A stretch of 64,000 nucleotides of DNA from Crocinitomicaceae bacterium (GTDB lineage Bacteria > Bacteroidota > Bacteroidia > Flavobacteriales_D > Crocinitomicaceae): positions 1 through 64,000 of the forward strand of contig JAHEMJ010000017.1 of NCBI GenBank assembly GCA_024643725.1, read 5' to 3'. Numbering within the stretch: position 1 is the stretch's first letter; each line of letters begins with the position of its first letter. The position numbers and the translations under genes were made by a program. The notes under the pieces are model-generated. The model did no database searches. It saw nothing but the letters and a program-made list of their open reading frames with translations, and had not been told where the DNA came from. Of this stretch, positions 24,448 through 33,393 are shown one piece after another.

Positions 24448-27069
24448 ATGAAGCAAATGGACTTTCAGAAATTCACCATCAAAACACAAGAAGCTGTTCA
24501 GCAAGCACAAAATATTGCGGAAGCAAAAGGACAGCAGGTCATTGAAACAGGACACTTATTGCAAGGGGTTTTCGCTGTTGACCAAGAAGTCATTCCGTAT
24601 ATCTTGAAAAAGTTAACGGTGAATCAATCCACATTACAAGCGGCGTTGGAACGCATTGTGGACGGTTATCCCAAGGTAAGTGGCGGACAAGTATTCTTGA
24701 GTCAAACCGTCAATCGATTATTCCAAACTGCCTTAGCCGAATTGAAAAATTTCGGAGATGAGTTTATCTCCATTGAATTGTTGTTCTATGCCATGTTGGA
24801 AGGATCGGACACCATTGCCAAATTATTAAAAGACAATAAAATTTCTAAATCAACTTTAAAAGAAGCGATTATGGATGTGCGTAAAGGAGAAAAAGTGAAT
24901 TCTCAACATCAAGAAAATACCTATCAATCTTTGGAGAAATATGCCAAGAATTTAAACGAATTAGCGCGTTCTGGCAAATTGGATCCGGTGATTGGACGCG
25001 ACGATGAAATTCGTCGAGTATTGCAAATATTAACACGTCGAACAAAGAATAATCCCATCTTAATTGGAGAGCCTGGTGTGGGAAAAACCGCTATTGCGGA
25101 AGGACTCGCGCATCGCATCGTGAATGGGGACGTTCCGGAGAATTTGAAGACCAAAATGGTCTATTCCTTGGACATGGGTGCGCTCATTGCAGGCGCGAAA
25201 TACAAAGGTGAATTCGAGGAACGATTGAAAGCGGTGATTAAGGAAGTCATTGCAGCGGAAGGAGAAATCATTTTATTCATCGATGAAATTCACACGCTTG
25301 TAGGCGCGGGTGGGGGCGAAGGAGCAATGGATGCAGCGAATATTTTGAAACCAGCATTAGCACGTGGAGAATTACGAGCTGTCGGCGCAACCACCTTAAA
25401 CGAATACCAAAAGTACTTTGAAAAGGACAAAGCGTTGGTGCGTCGATTTCAAACGGTATTGGTCGATGAACCAACAACGGAGGATGCGATTTCCATTCTG
25501 CGTGGAATCAAAGAGAAATATGAAAATCACCACAAAGTGATCATCAAGGATGCGGCGATTATTTCCGCTGTGGAATTATCACAACGTTACATCACCGACA
25601 GACACCTGCCTGATAAAGCCATTGACTTGATTGATGAGGCCGCTTCCAAATTACGCATGGAAATCAATTCCAAACCGGAGGAATTGGATGAAATTGAACG
25701 TAAAATCATGCAGCTTGAAATTGAACGCGCAGCATTGAAACGTGAAAATGACACCAAGAAATTGGAAAATGTGGAACGTGAGCTAGCTAATTTTAATGAG
25801 CAACGCAATTCGTTACAATCCAAATGGCAAGCGGAACGTGATGTGGTGGATGCCGTTCAACGAACGAAAGAAGAAATCGAAGCCTTGAAATTCGAGGCGG
25901 ATTTAGCGGAGCGAAATGGTGACTATGGAAAAGTGGCGGAGATCCGTTACGGTAAAATCAAGCAGTCCGAAGAAAAATTGGAGCAATTGAAAGAGCAACT
26001 CATTCAACTTCAAGCAAATTCCAAAATGATTAAAGAGGAAGTTGATGTAGAAGAAATTGCAGATGTTGTTTCTAAATGGACGGGAATTCCAGTCAATAAA
26101 ATGATGGAAAGCGAAGTTTCGAAGTTGTTGCGCTTGGAAGATGAGTTGCACAAACGCGTGGTTGGACAAGAAGAAGCGATTACGGCCCTTTCGGATGCAG
26201 TGCGCAGAAGTCGTGCAGGTCTTCAGGATGCGAAGCGACCAATCGGATCCTTTATCTTTTTAGGGACAACGGGTGTCGGAAAAACAGAATTAGCAAAAGC
26301 GCTGGCGGAATATTTATTCAACGATGAAAATGCGATGACACGCATCGATATGAGTGAATACCAAGAAAAACACACCGTAAGTCGCTTGGTTGGTGCACCT
26401 CCGGGATACATTGGATATGACGAAGGTGGACAATTAACGGAAGCGGTTCGACGTAAGCCTTATTCCATTGTATTACTAGACGAAATCGAAAAAGCTCACC
26501 CGGATGTGTTTAATGTCCTATTGCAAGTACTTGACGACGGACGTTTAACCGACAACAAAGGACGTGTGGTGAACTTTAAAAATACGATTGTGATTATGAC
26601 GTCGAATTTAGGTTCTACGATTATTCATGATCGCTTTGAAAAGGTGAAAGAAAAGGATTTTGAAGAAACAGCGGAGAAAGCAAAAGTCGAGGTCATGGAA
26701 CTCCTACGTCAGACCATTCGCCCAGAGTTCTTAAATCGTGTCGATGAGGTCATTATGTTTACGCCGTTAACTATGGACAATGTCAAACAAATTGTTCAAA
26801 TTCAATTAGATGTTTTAAAACATAAATTGAAAGAAATGGATTTAACCTTGTATGTGACAGAGGATGCTTTTGAGCACATTGCCGAAATCGGATATGATCC
26901 ATTCTTTGGTGCGCGTCCAATCAAGCGAGTGATTCAAAAACAAGTGTTAAATGAACTTTCAAAAGCACTGTTAAGCGGGACGATTGACCGAACAAAGAAC
27001 ATCGTGATGGATGTATTTGATGGTAAAATGGTTTTTAGAAAGCCGATACGAGAGGCAGAAGAAGTATAA
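24448..27069 (+). CDS. clpB: ATP-dependent disaggregase ClpB
   Basis: The 873-residue cytoplasmic chaperone that extracts proteins from aggregates together with DnaK. Domain order is complete: Clp-N repeats (residues about 1-150), first AAA+ with Walker [10 protein letters not shown] and FIDEIHTL, the coiled-coil middle domain (about 410-535, rich in Glu and Lys), and second AAA+ with [20 protein letters not shown] and the C-terminal D2-small domain. The M-domain makes it ClpB and not ClpA or ClpC. It is monocistronic with a strong terminator. I see no obvious heat-shock operator upstream. Confidence 0.97.
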   Translation: MKQMDFQKFTIKTQEAVQQAQNIAEAKGQQVIETGHLLQGVFAVDQEVIPYILKKLTVNQSTLQAALERIVDGYPKVSGGQVFLSQTVNRLFQTALAELKNFGDEFISIELLFYAMLEGSDTIAKLLKDNKISKSTLKEAIMDVRKGEKVNSQHQENTYQSLEKYAKNLNELARSGKLDPVIGRDDEIRRVLQILTRRTKNNPILIGEPGVGKTAIAEGLAHRIVNGDVPENLKTKMVYSLDMGALIAGAKYKGEFEERLKAVIKEVIAAEGEIILFIDEIHTLVGAGGGEGAMDAANILKPALARGELRAVGATTLNEYQKYFEKDKALVRRFQTVLVDEPTTEDAISILRGIKEKYENHHKVIIKDAAIISAVELSQRYITDRHLPDKAIDLIDEAASKLRMEINSKPEELDEIERKIMQLEIERAALKRENDTKKLENVERELANFNEQRNSLQSKWQAERDVVDAVQRTKEEIEALKFEADLAERNGDYGKVAEIRYGKIKQSEEKLEQLKEQLIQLQANSKMIKEEVDVEEIADVVSKWTGIPVNKMMESEVSKLLRLEDELHKRVVGQEEAITALSDAVRRSRAGLQDAKRPIGSFIFLGTTGVGKTELAKALAEYLFNDENAMTRIDMSEYQEKHTVSRLVGAPPGYIGYDEGGQLTEAVRRKPYSIVLLDEIEKAHPDVFNVLLQVLDDGRLTDNKGRVVNFKNTIVIMTSNLGSTIIHDRFEKVKEKDFEETAEKAKVEVMELLRQTIRPEFLNRVDEVIMFTPLTMDNVKQIVQIQLDVLKHKLKEMDLTLYVTEDAFEHIAEIGYDPFFGARPIKRVIQKQVLNELSKALLSGTIDRTKNIVMDVFDGKMVFRKPIREAEEV

Positions 27070-27080
27070 GTGGATAAAAC

Positions 27081-27110
27081 AAAAAAGGAGCGAATTTCGC
27101 TCCTTTTTTT
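27081..27110. terminator. bidirectional terminator between clpB and the convergent hypothetical gene
   Basis: A-run, stem GGAGCGA/TCGCTCC, then T-run, symmetric on both strands. It serves clpB and the minus-strand gene ending at 27126. Confidence 0.88.
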
Positions 27111-27125
27111 ATGCTTTTAACATCC

Positions 27126-27662
27126 TTAGATTCGGTACTTTTTGAAGAAAGCGTCCCAGTTCCAAATGAAATTGGACATAACTTCATCCATTCGTTTTAA
27201 GAACAATGGATTCGGAGCTTGCATGCGACGGAAATACTCGTCTTGGAATTCATTTAAATTGTATTTATGAAAAACAGCTTTTGACATTCCGTAAATCCAA
27301 TTTTTAGACGGATGATTGACACGCATGATGAATGACTGGTATTCACGAATCAAATTTCTGAAAGAAAGATGATCCATTTCGTACATTTTCGATACTTTGT
27401 CAAAAATGATATTTTCTACTCTTTCCGCTTGGTCCGCTTCAAAAGTGCTTTCTAAAAAGGATAAATTACCAACAAGGACAATCATGCCAAATTCCCCATT
27501 GTTTTCAAGTGAAATGCTCGGGGATTGAACGAATGCGCTGTCCTCATTAATCATGGATGCCACTTCACTAAAGCCATGATCGACACTGTCGAAAATCGCA
27601 TTGATGAAAACATTTGCCACTTGGTTGTCGGTAAGTTTTCGTTTTGTAAGTGTACTGAACAT
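27126..27662 (-). CDS. hypothetical cytoplasmic protein
   Basis: A 178-residue protein without signal peptide or membrane segment. It has a mixed alpha/beta look, with a helical N-terminus (DNQVANVFINAIFDSVDHG) and an aromatic-rich C-terminus (FIWNWDAFFKKY). I recognise no family. Codon use and composition match its neighbours, so it appears native. It is a lone gene between the clpB terminator and the divergent cyclophilin gene. Confidence 0.7.
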   Translation of the reverse strand: MFSTLTKRKLTDNQVANVFINAIFDSVDHGFSEVASMINEDSAFVQSPSISLENNGEFGMIVLVGNLSFLESTFEADQAERVENIIFDKVSKMYEMDHLSFRNLIREYQSFIMRVNHPSKNWIYGMSKAVFHKYNLNEFQDEYFRRMQAPNPLFLKRMDEVMSNFIWNWDAFFKKYRI

Positions 27663-27841
27663 AGGAATTCGTTTGTTGGTTCGTTCTATACAAATTTAAC
27701 ATTCACATAAAGTCGTATTAAAGTACCCCTCATTACGTTATCAACCAAGTTTTCAACAAGGATACCCATAGCGAATTGTTCAAAACTCCATTTTCTCAAT
27801 CCAACTTCTCGCTGTAATTTCGCGGCATCAAAAATTAGGAC

Positions 27842-28297
27842 ATGAAAGGAATCATTAAAACGAATAAAGGTGAAATGCATGTGACATTTTACGAAAACGA
27901 TGCGCCAAAAACAGTAGAGAACTTTGTAAAGTTAGCTGAATCAGGTTATTACAATGGATTAAAATGGCACCGTGTCATTCCAGATTTTGTGATTCAAGGT
28001 GGTTGCCCAAATACACGTGAAGGTCAAAAAGGGATGCCAGGAACGGGTGGACCAGGATACCAAATTGACTGTGAGTTGACGGGTGATAACCAATACCATG
28101 ATCGTGGCGTACTTTCCATGGCTCACGCTGGAAGAAATACGGGTGGATCTCAATTTTTTGTGTGTCATTCAAGAAGAAACACTTCCCACCTAGACCGTGC
28201 ACATACGTGTTTCGGTAAAGTAACGGAAGGATTAGACGTCATTGATGATATCCGTGAAGGAGATAGCATCGAATCGATTGAAATTATCAGAGATTAA
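27842..28297 (+). CDS. cyclophilin-type peptidyl-prolyl cis-trans isomerase
   Basis: A 151-residue cytoplasmic PPIase (no signal peptide) that speeds proline isomerisation in folding proteins. Cyclophilin marks in order are WHRVIPDFVIQGG (with the catalytic Arg), GVLSMAHAGRNTGGSQFFV and HLDRAHTCFGKV. The Trp that binds cyclosporin in eukaryotic enzymes is His in the last motif, as is common in bacterial members. A strong terminator follows. The gene stands alone. Confidence 0.93.
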   Translation: MKGIIKTNKGEMHVTFYENDAPKTVENFVKLAESGYYNGLKWHRVIPDFVIQGGCPNTREGQKGMPGTGGPGYQIDCELTGDNQYHDRGVLSMAHAGRNTGGSQFFVCHSRRNTSHLDRAHTCFGKVTEGLDVIDDIREGDSIESIEIIRD

Positions 28298-28314
28298 TCC
28301 AAATGGATAAAACG

Positions 28315-28348
28315 AAAAAAGGGACACATTTTCATGTGTCCCTTTTTT
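28315..28348. terminator. bidirectional terminator between the PPIase gene and serA
   Basis: A-run, stem GGGACACA/TGTGTCCC with a 6-base loop, then T-run. It can serve the plus-strand PPIase gene and the minus-strand serC-serA pair. Confidence 0.88.
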
Positions 28349-28366
28349 TATTCGTTGTCATTAGAT

Positions 28367-29311
28367 TTAAGCTAGTCCAATAATTAATTGTGCCAATTCT
28401 TCTCCAATGCGGTCTTGTGCCTCTAGTGTCGCTGCGCCAATGTGTGGTGTGCAAGCAATTTTCGGATGAGCTAACAGTTCCTTTCTTGGATTCGGTTCGT
28501 TTTCAAAGACATCCAAAGCAATTCCAGCAATGATTCCTTGATTCAAGGCCTCCAGTAATTCCGTTTCATTTACCACGCCACCGCGAGCAGCATTTGCAAT
28601 GAAAACTCCTTTTTTCATTTTGCTAAATTCTTTGGCTCCTAAAACAGCGCTTCCATCTGCTTGTTTCGGTACGTGGATGGAAATGTAATCCATTTGTCCT
28701 AACTGGGCTTGTAAATCCGTTTCAGTAGCAATTGGAATGGAAACAGTTTGATTTCCTACCTTTACTTCAATGGACACTTCTTGCTTTTTGTTATCAATCG
28801 CAATCACATTCATTCCAAGGCCCAAAGCATAGGAAGCTAGACTTTGTCCAATGCGACCAAAACCAATGATTCCTAACGTTTTTCCACGAAGTTCAACGCC
28901 TTTTGCATAGTTCTTCTTCAAGGTTGAGAAATCTCCTGACTCCATGTTTTTAAACGAGTCATGTAAAAAACGAGAAAGGGAGAACAATTGTCCCATCACC
29001 AATTCTGCCACGGATTGAGAAGAAGAAGCTGGTGTGTTAATGACATGTAATCCTTTGCCTCTAGCATAGTCCACATCAATATTGTCCATACCAACACCTC
29101 CGCGTCCAATGATTTTAACATTTGGACAAGCGTCAATGACATCTTTACGCACGGTGGTTGCACTTCGAACGAGAATGACATCAATTCCTTGCGCATTGAC
29201 TTCCTGAGCCAATTGATCTTGCGCAACTTTATCGGTGATGACTATGTGTCCCGCCGCTTCCAATAATTGTTGACCCAATGCTGAAATTCCGTCGTTTGCT
29301 AATATTTTCAT
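28367..29311 (-). CDS. serA: D-3-phosphoglycerate dehydrogenase (short form)
   Basis: This enzyme oxidises 3-phosphoglycerate to 3-phosphohydroxypyruvate, the first step of serine synthesis. The 314-residue D-2-hydroxyacid dehydrogenase has the NAD-binding motif GFGRIGQSLA, the active-site regions NAARGGVVNE and ENEP, and the catalytic His in PHIGAATLEAQ. It lacks the ACT regulatory domain found in long SerA. It sits 14 bases after serC, which makes the next enzyme of the pathway and supports the phosphoglycerate assignment over other 2-hydroxyacids. Confidence 0.92.
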   Translation of the reverse strand: MKILANDGISALGQQLLEAAGHIVITDKVAQDQLAQEVNAQGIDVILVRSATTVRKDVIDACPNVKIIGRGGVGMDNIDVDYARGKGLHVINTPASSSQSVAELVMGQLFSLSRFLHDSFKNMESGDFSTLKKNYAKGVELRGKTLGIIGFGRIGQSLASYALGLGMNVIAIDNKKQEVSIEVKVGNQTVSIPIATETDLQAQLGQMDYISIHVPKQADGSAVLGAKEFSKMKKGVFIANAARGGVVNETELLEALNQGIIAGIALDVFENEPNPRKELLAHPKIACTPHIGAATLEAQDRIGEELAQLIIGLA

Positions 29312-29325
29312 AAATTCTTTTTAAA

Positions 29326-30387
29326 CTATTTTTGATCAAACGCTTTCATGACATCTACCAATACTTGAATGCTCTCAATTGGTAAGGCATTGTAGATGGA
29401 TGCACGATATCCACCAACGGAACGGTGTCCAGGTAAACCGACAATTCCAGCCGCTTTCCACATCGCATCAAATTCCTCTGTTCGACTTTCATCGTTCAAC
29501 AAGAAGGTGACATTCATATTTGAACGGTCTTCCGTTTCAACCGCACCGCGGAAAGATGGATTCTCGTCAATTTCTTTGTAAAGCAAGGCTGCTTTTGCAT
29601 TATTGCGCGCTTCCATGGCTTTTACTCCGCCATTTGCGATGAGGTTTCTCAAGTTCAACATCGCAACGTAAACAGAGAATACAGGAGGAGTATTCAACAT
29701 GGATTCTTTGTCGATCTGTTGTTTCAAGTCCAAATACGTTGGCATGAACGGCGAAGTTGATTTTCCTAAAATTTCATCTTTCACAATGTACAATGTCGCT
29801 CCGGCTGGACCCAAGTTTTTCTGTGCGCCAGCGTAGATGATGTCGAAATCAGCCACATTAATTTCTTTGGAGAAAATGTCTGAAGACATATCACACACCA
29901 AAGGCAAATCCGTTTTTGGAAATTCTTTGAATTGCGTTCCATAAATGGTGTTGTTCGATGTAAAGTGAATGTAGTCAACATCCGTTGGGATGCTGTATCC
30001 TTTTGGAATGTAGGTAAAGTTTTTGTCTTCAGAGGAAGCAAATACATTCACATCAACTCCTACTTTTTTCGCTTCTTTAATCGCGCCACTTGCCCATGTT
30101 CCTGTGTTGATGTATCCAGCTTTTTTCTTGTCGCGCATCATGTTTAATGCAACGATGGTGAATCCTAAAGTTGCTCCACCTTGAAGAAAGGCAACGGAGT
30201 ATCCCGCTGGGACATTTAACGCTTTTTTCACTAGGTCAATGGCTTCATCCATGACAGCCACGAAATCTTTGTGACGGTGTGATACTTCCAAGATGGAAAG
30301 TCCGTTGAAATCTAATACAGCTGCTGCCGCTTGTTGAAAAACTTCTTGAGGTAAAATGCAGGGACCTGCACCGAAATTATGTTTCAT
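29326..30387 (-). CDS. serC: phosphoserine aminotransferase
   Basis: A class V PLP aminotransferase of 353 residues converting 3-phosphohydroxypyruvate and glutamate to phosphoserine. The start NFGAGPCILPQEV is characteristic of SerC. The PLP Lys lies in AGAQKNLGPAG, and GHRSVGGYRASIYNA near the C-terminus is the phosphate-binding region. It forms an operon with serA downstream (14-base gap). Upstream lies the THX terminator region, so this pair has its own promoter. Confidence 0.96.
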   Translation of the reverse strand: MKHNFGAGPCILPQEVFQQAAAAVLDFNGLSILEVSHRHKDFVAVMDEAIDLVKKALNVPAGYSVAFLQGGATLGFTIVALNMMRDKKKAGYINTGTWASGAIKEAKKVGVDVNVFASSEDKNFTYIPKGYSIPTDVDYIHFTSNNTIYGTQFKEFPKTDLPLVCDMSSDIFSKEINVADFDIIYAGAQKNLGPAGATLYIVKDEILGKSTSPFMPTYLDLKQQIDKESMLNTPPVFSVYVAMLNLRNLIANGGVKAMEARNNAKAALLYKEIDENPSFRGAVETEDRSNMNVTFLLNDESRTEEFDAMWKAAGIVGLPGHRSVGGYRASIYNALPIESIQVLVDVMKAFDQK

Positions 30388-30464
30388 TGTTGATTAATTT
30401 GATTCAAAATTCATGATTACTTTTCACATAGGATACACAATGTGAATTAAAGTGGGATTTTGTT

Positions 30465-30497
30465 AAAAAAAAAGCTGTCAATTGACAGCTTTTTTTT
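30465..30497. terminator. terminator after the THX gene
   Basis: Perfect stem AAAGCTGTCA/TGACAGCTTT (very short loop) flanked by A and T runs. On the minus strand it follows the THX stop directly, with the T-run merging into the stop codon region. Confidence 0.8.
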
Positions 30498-30691
30498 TAT
30501 TCAGATTTTTTGGAGGCGGTTTTTTTCGCTGCAGGTTTTTTTGCAGCTGGCTTCGCGTCTTCCGATGCTGCCTTTTTAACTTTCTTCTCTTTTGGAACAA
30601 TAACTACTTTGTCCTCTTTGCGCTTTCTGGTTACTCCATAAGAGCCCATGGTGCGTTTACCTTTTGCTGTTTTTTTATCTCCTTTTCCCAT
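30497..30691 (-). CDS. 30S ribosomal protein THX with long Lys/Ala-rich tail
   Basis: A 64-residue basic protein. The N-terminus MGKGDKKTAKGKRTMGSYG is the THX signature, a short peptide on the 30S head. The rest is a Lys/Ala/Pro tail with AAKKPAAKK repeats. Classical THX has under 50 residues, so the tail is an extension. I choose ATG 30691; the longer frame to 30733 gives a poor 14-residue leader that overlaps the trmH stop. The gene is the downstream member of the trmH run and ends at a strong terminator. Confidence 0.85.
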   Translation of the reverse strand: MGKGDKKTAKGKRTMGSYGVTRKRKEDKVVIVPKEKKVKKAASEDAKPAAKKPAAKKTASKKSE

Positions 30692-30729
30692 AAGTAATTG
30701 TTTATGTACAGAATAACTACACAAAGGTA

Positions 30730-31410
30730 TCAATCTTTTTGATATCTCTGTCGGAATTCTGAACTAAGTGCTTTTCCGCCATTTAGAATCTTTTCGCACC
30801 AATCAATTTTAAGCTTTATTTGTTCCTCTTTCGATAGTTTCCAGTCTAAAGAACTTACTTCTAAGCGCTGTCTAATCGTTTGCAAAAGAATCGCAACGGA
30901 AACGGAAATATTGAAACTTTCGGTGAATCCATACATGGGTATGCGGACATGTAGATCGGCTGCATCCATCATCTCTTGACTGAGTCCTTTTCGTTCCGTT
31001 CCGAAGAAAAACGCCAGTGGTTTGTCAATGGGAAGATCATGTACGGTATATGCATCCGTGTGCGGAGTAGTTGCAACAATTTGATATCCTTTTTCACGCA
31101 ATGTAGAGATGCAAGTTTCGGTCGGACCTATTTCATCACTGAAATTGTGCATGTCCACCCAATTCCCTGATCCCAGGGCAATGTCACGCTGAATTTGATA
31201 TTGATTGTCCTTCTCAATCACCTGTAAATCTTGGATTCCAAAACAATCGCAGGTTCTCAAGACGGCAGATGCATTGTGTTCTTGGTAAATATTTTCCAAC
31301 GCAATGGTTAAGTGTCGCGTGCGATCCGCCGCAATGCGTTCAAACAAGTTGATTTTATTTGGTGTGATAATGTCGTAGAATTCCTTCAGAACAAATTCGT
31401 CTTCTGTCAT
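30730..31410 (-). CDS. trmH: SpoU/TrmH-family tRNA/rRNA 2'-O-methyltransferase
   Basis: A 226-residue SPOUT methyltransferase that transfers a methyl group from SAM to a ribose 2'-hydroxyl, by homology at G18 of tRNA. Motif 1 NASAVLRTCDCFG, motif 2 FFGTERKGLS and motif 3 IPMYGFTESFNISVSVAI are intact, and the C-terminal helical tail is of TrmH type. Its start overlaps the GNAT gene stop by 4 bases. Sub-family (tRNA G18 or rRNA) is inferred from overall likeness only. Confidence 0.9.
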   Translation of the reverse strand: MTEDEFVLKEFYDIITPNKINLFERIAADRTRHLTIALENIYQEHNASAVLRTCDCFGIQDLQVIEKDNQYQIQRDIALGSGNWVDMHNFSDEIGPTETCISTLREKGYQIVATTPHTDAYTVHDLPIDKPLAFFFGTERKGLSQEMMDAADLHVRIPMYGFTESFNISVSVAILLQTIRQRLEVSSLDWKLSKEEQIKLKIDWCEKILNGGKALSSEFRQRYQKD

Positions 31411-31847
31411 TTTGCGTATTGTTTGGACATGAGGTAATGTTGTATTTCGTCGAAAAGTAAATGGGATTTTTCGAGTACCGTATAATTCAGGCTTTTATAG
31501 AAAGGCAAGGCGATTTCACGGGCATGTAAAATGACTTCTTCTGCGCCGTGTTTCCATGCGATATCTTCCATGTGTAGCATCAACGCTTTCCCGATACCTG
31601 TGCCTTGATAACGAGGATCTACCGCCATGAAGCGGATTTGGCATTGATCCGGACGCATGACATCCAATCTTCCAACACCGATGATTTCTGCTCCATTGAA
31701 ATAAGCAAAATGTTCCGCTTGTGCATCGCCTTCGTTGCGTTCGGATCCACGGGCTTGTTGCCATGGTTCTCTTAACACACGGTAACGCAGGTCATAATAG
31801 TGATTCCATTCTTCGTCGGATTGTGGACTTCGTATCATACGATTCAT
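31407..31847 (-). CDS. GNAT family N-acetyltransferase
   Basis: A 146-residue acetyltransferase. The acetyl-CoA loop reads RYQGTGIGKAL, preceded by the beta4 strand QIRFMAVDP, and the C-terminal part FYKSLNY is typical of the family. The substrate is unknown. It is translationally coupled on both sides: 4-base overlaps with the CoA-transferase gene upstream and trmH downstream. Confidence 0.88.
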   Translation of the reverse strand: MNRMIRSPQSDEEWNHYYDLRYRVLREPWQQARGSERNEGDAQAEHFAYFNGAEIIGVGRLDVMRPDQCQIRFMAVDPRYQGTGIGKALMLHMEDIAWKHGAEEVILHAREIALPFYKSLNYTVLEKSHLLFDEIQHYLMSKQYAK

Positions 31848-32911
31848 TTAAAGGCAATGGAAGTAACACGTTTGCTTGCTATGCCGTCTATGTTTTCCGT
31901 TCGAACCAGGTTTTGTGCTTGTTCTTCTTTGAAAACTTCGTCCAAGGATTTCACCTTTGCACAAGGAACATGTTGTTGATCCAAGTCTGAAAGGAGCGTG
32001 TCACTTTCGATCGTTGAAATGGCCTCTTGGAGTATTTCTTGAAGGATCGTGCGATTCATCAATCGCGCTTGATTGTTCGAGAAACGCTCGTCTGTCGCGA
32101 TTTCTTCCAAGTCCAGGGTGCGCGTTAATTTTTGAAAATGGGCATCGGATCCAATCGCAAAAGTGACGATTGTTTGATCTTTTGTCGTGAACAATTCACC
32201 ATATGGTGCAATGTTTGGATGCAAACTTCCCATGCGTTGCGGGATGTGTCCGGTCATTAGGTAATTCGATGCTTGGTTGGCTAAACTGCTAACCGCTGCA
32301 TCGTACAAGGAGACAGAAACTTCGCGTCCCTCGTTGCTCATTTGTCTTTCCAATAAGGCGAGTAAAATACCTTCTTTCAGTTGGTGTCCAGCAAGGACAT
32401 CTATCAAGGCGACAGGCATTTTTATCGGACCCGATTCTTTTGTGCCATTCATGGACATATAGCCCGTTTCGGCTTGTAGAATCAAGTCGTAAGCTACACG
32501 ATCACTTTCAGCACCGAAGCCATTTATTTTTCCAATAATTAAACGTGGATTGATGGCATGCAGAAAAGAAGTTTCCAGCTGTAATTTTTGATCATCACCT
32601 TTTTTAAAGTTACTAATCAGCACATCCGCAGTTCGTACGAGGTTCATCAGTTTTTTGTGGTCATCGACGTTTCGCAAGTCCAGATTTAAATACGATTTTC
32701 CGTAATTTACGCTAGCAAAGTAGGCCGAAACGGATGCAGATTTATTCTCAGAAGGAAGTTTCCAAGTACGTGTCACATCCACTTGAGTAGGGTGTTCAAT
32801 TTTAATCACCTTGGCTCCAAGTTCGGCGAAGAACATGCCAACCGATGGTCCTGCAAGGACCGTGGATAGATCCAAAACAATAAGTTCCTTAAGGCTTTTT
32901 AAGTTCTTCAT
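31844..32911 (-). CDS. CaiB/BaiF-type (family III) CoA transferase
   Basis: A 355-residue enzyme that would move CoA between carboxylic acids through an enzyme-bound anhydride. The start VLDLSTVLAGPSVGMFFAELGAKVIKIE is the family signature, and the catalytic Asp lies in YDLILQAETGYMSMNG. The C-terminal part DLDQQHVPCAKV is also typical. The substrate is unknown. The gene overlaps RlpA upstream by about 23 bases and GNAT downstream by 4. Confidence 0.9.
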   Translation of the reverse strand: MKNLKSLKELIVLDLSTVLAGPSVGMFFAELGAKVIKIEHPTQVDVTRTWKLPSENKSASVSAYFASVNYGKSYLNLDLRNVDDHKKLMNLVRTADVLISNFKKGDDQKLQLETSFLHAINPRLIIGKINGFGAESDRVAYDLILQAETGYMSMNGTKESGPIKMPVALIDVLAGHQLKEGILLALLERQMSNEGREVSVSLYDAAVSSLANQASNYLMTGHIPQRMGSLHPNIAPYGELFTTKDQTIVTFAIGSDAHFQKLTRTLDLEEIATDERFSNNQARLMNRTILQEILQEAISTIESDTLLSDLDQQHVPCAKVKSLDEVFKEEQAQNLVRTENIDGIASKRVTSIAFK

Positions 32912-33266
32912 CTGGTTTTGTCACGGGTTCAACGGTAACGGTTGTAATCCCATTTCGGACAAAATTAAGTTTTTTTGCCGCTGCTAAGGTGACATCGATC
33001 AAGTGACTGGAGCTTTTTGATAAACGATCGTTCACTTTTAAGACAACACTGGAGTCATTTTTTAAGTTGATCACGCGGACATAAGTTCCAAGCGGAAGCG
33101 ATTTGTGCGCTGCGGTAAAACCGGTATTTTGAAAGACTTCTCCCGAGGATGTTTTGTGTCCATTCATCGAGCTGCTGTAATACGAAGCAGTTCCTTTTTC
33201 TAGGGCATAAATGCCACTTGTCAGTAGGATAGTGAGGCCAGTATAGAGGAGGAAGTTTCGCATCAT
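32889..33266 (-). CDS. rlpA: RlpA-like double-psi beta-barrel protein
   Basis: A 125-residue exported protein. A short signal anchor (LLYTGLTILLTSGIYA) is followed at once by the RlpA domain: GTASYYSSSMNGHKTSSGE, FTAAHKSLPLGTYVRV, VKVNDRLSKSSSHLIDVTLAAA. The Asp and His positions used by lytic RlpA are present, so peptidoglycan cleavage or binding is plausible. No SPOR domain and no lipobox are seen. I use ATG 33266 over the TTG at 33278. The gene leads the minus-strand run to THX, divergent from aconitase. Confidence 0.85.
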   Translation of the reverse strand: MMRNFLLYTGLTILLTSGIYALEKGTASYYSSSMNGHKTSSGEVFQNTGFTAAHKSLPLGTYVRVINLKNDSSVVLKVNDRLSKSSSHLIDVTLAAAKKLNFVRNGITTVTVEPVTKPDEELKKP

Positions 33267-33355
33267 TTTATTTTTCAAAGGAGTAAGTTAAGACCTTTTC
33301 CTAGGATATTCAAATATTTACCCTCAAATCAATTTCTTTAATAGGACAAATTCAT

Positions 33356-33363
33356 TAAATTTG
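33356..33363 (+). promoter_or_regulatory. -7 box TAAATTTG of the aconitase gene
   Basis: TAAATTTG fits TAnnTTTG, with TTTC 19 bases upstream as a candidate -33 box. It overlaps a TTG that opens the longer frame at 33361, which rules that start out. Confidence 0.65.
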
Positions 33364-33393
33364 CGCGCACAATATTATAATTACAATAGCACT

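Noticed and set aside
33361..33393. TTG start for aconitase at 33361
   Set aside because: The TTG is part of the TAAATTTG promoter box; ATG 33394 matches the family N-terminus.
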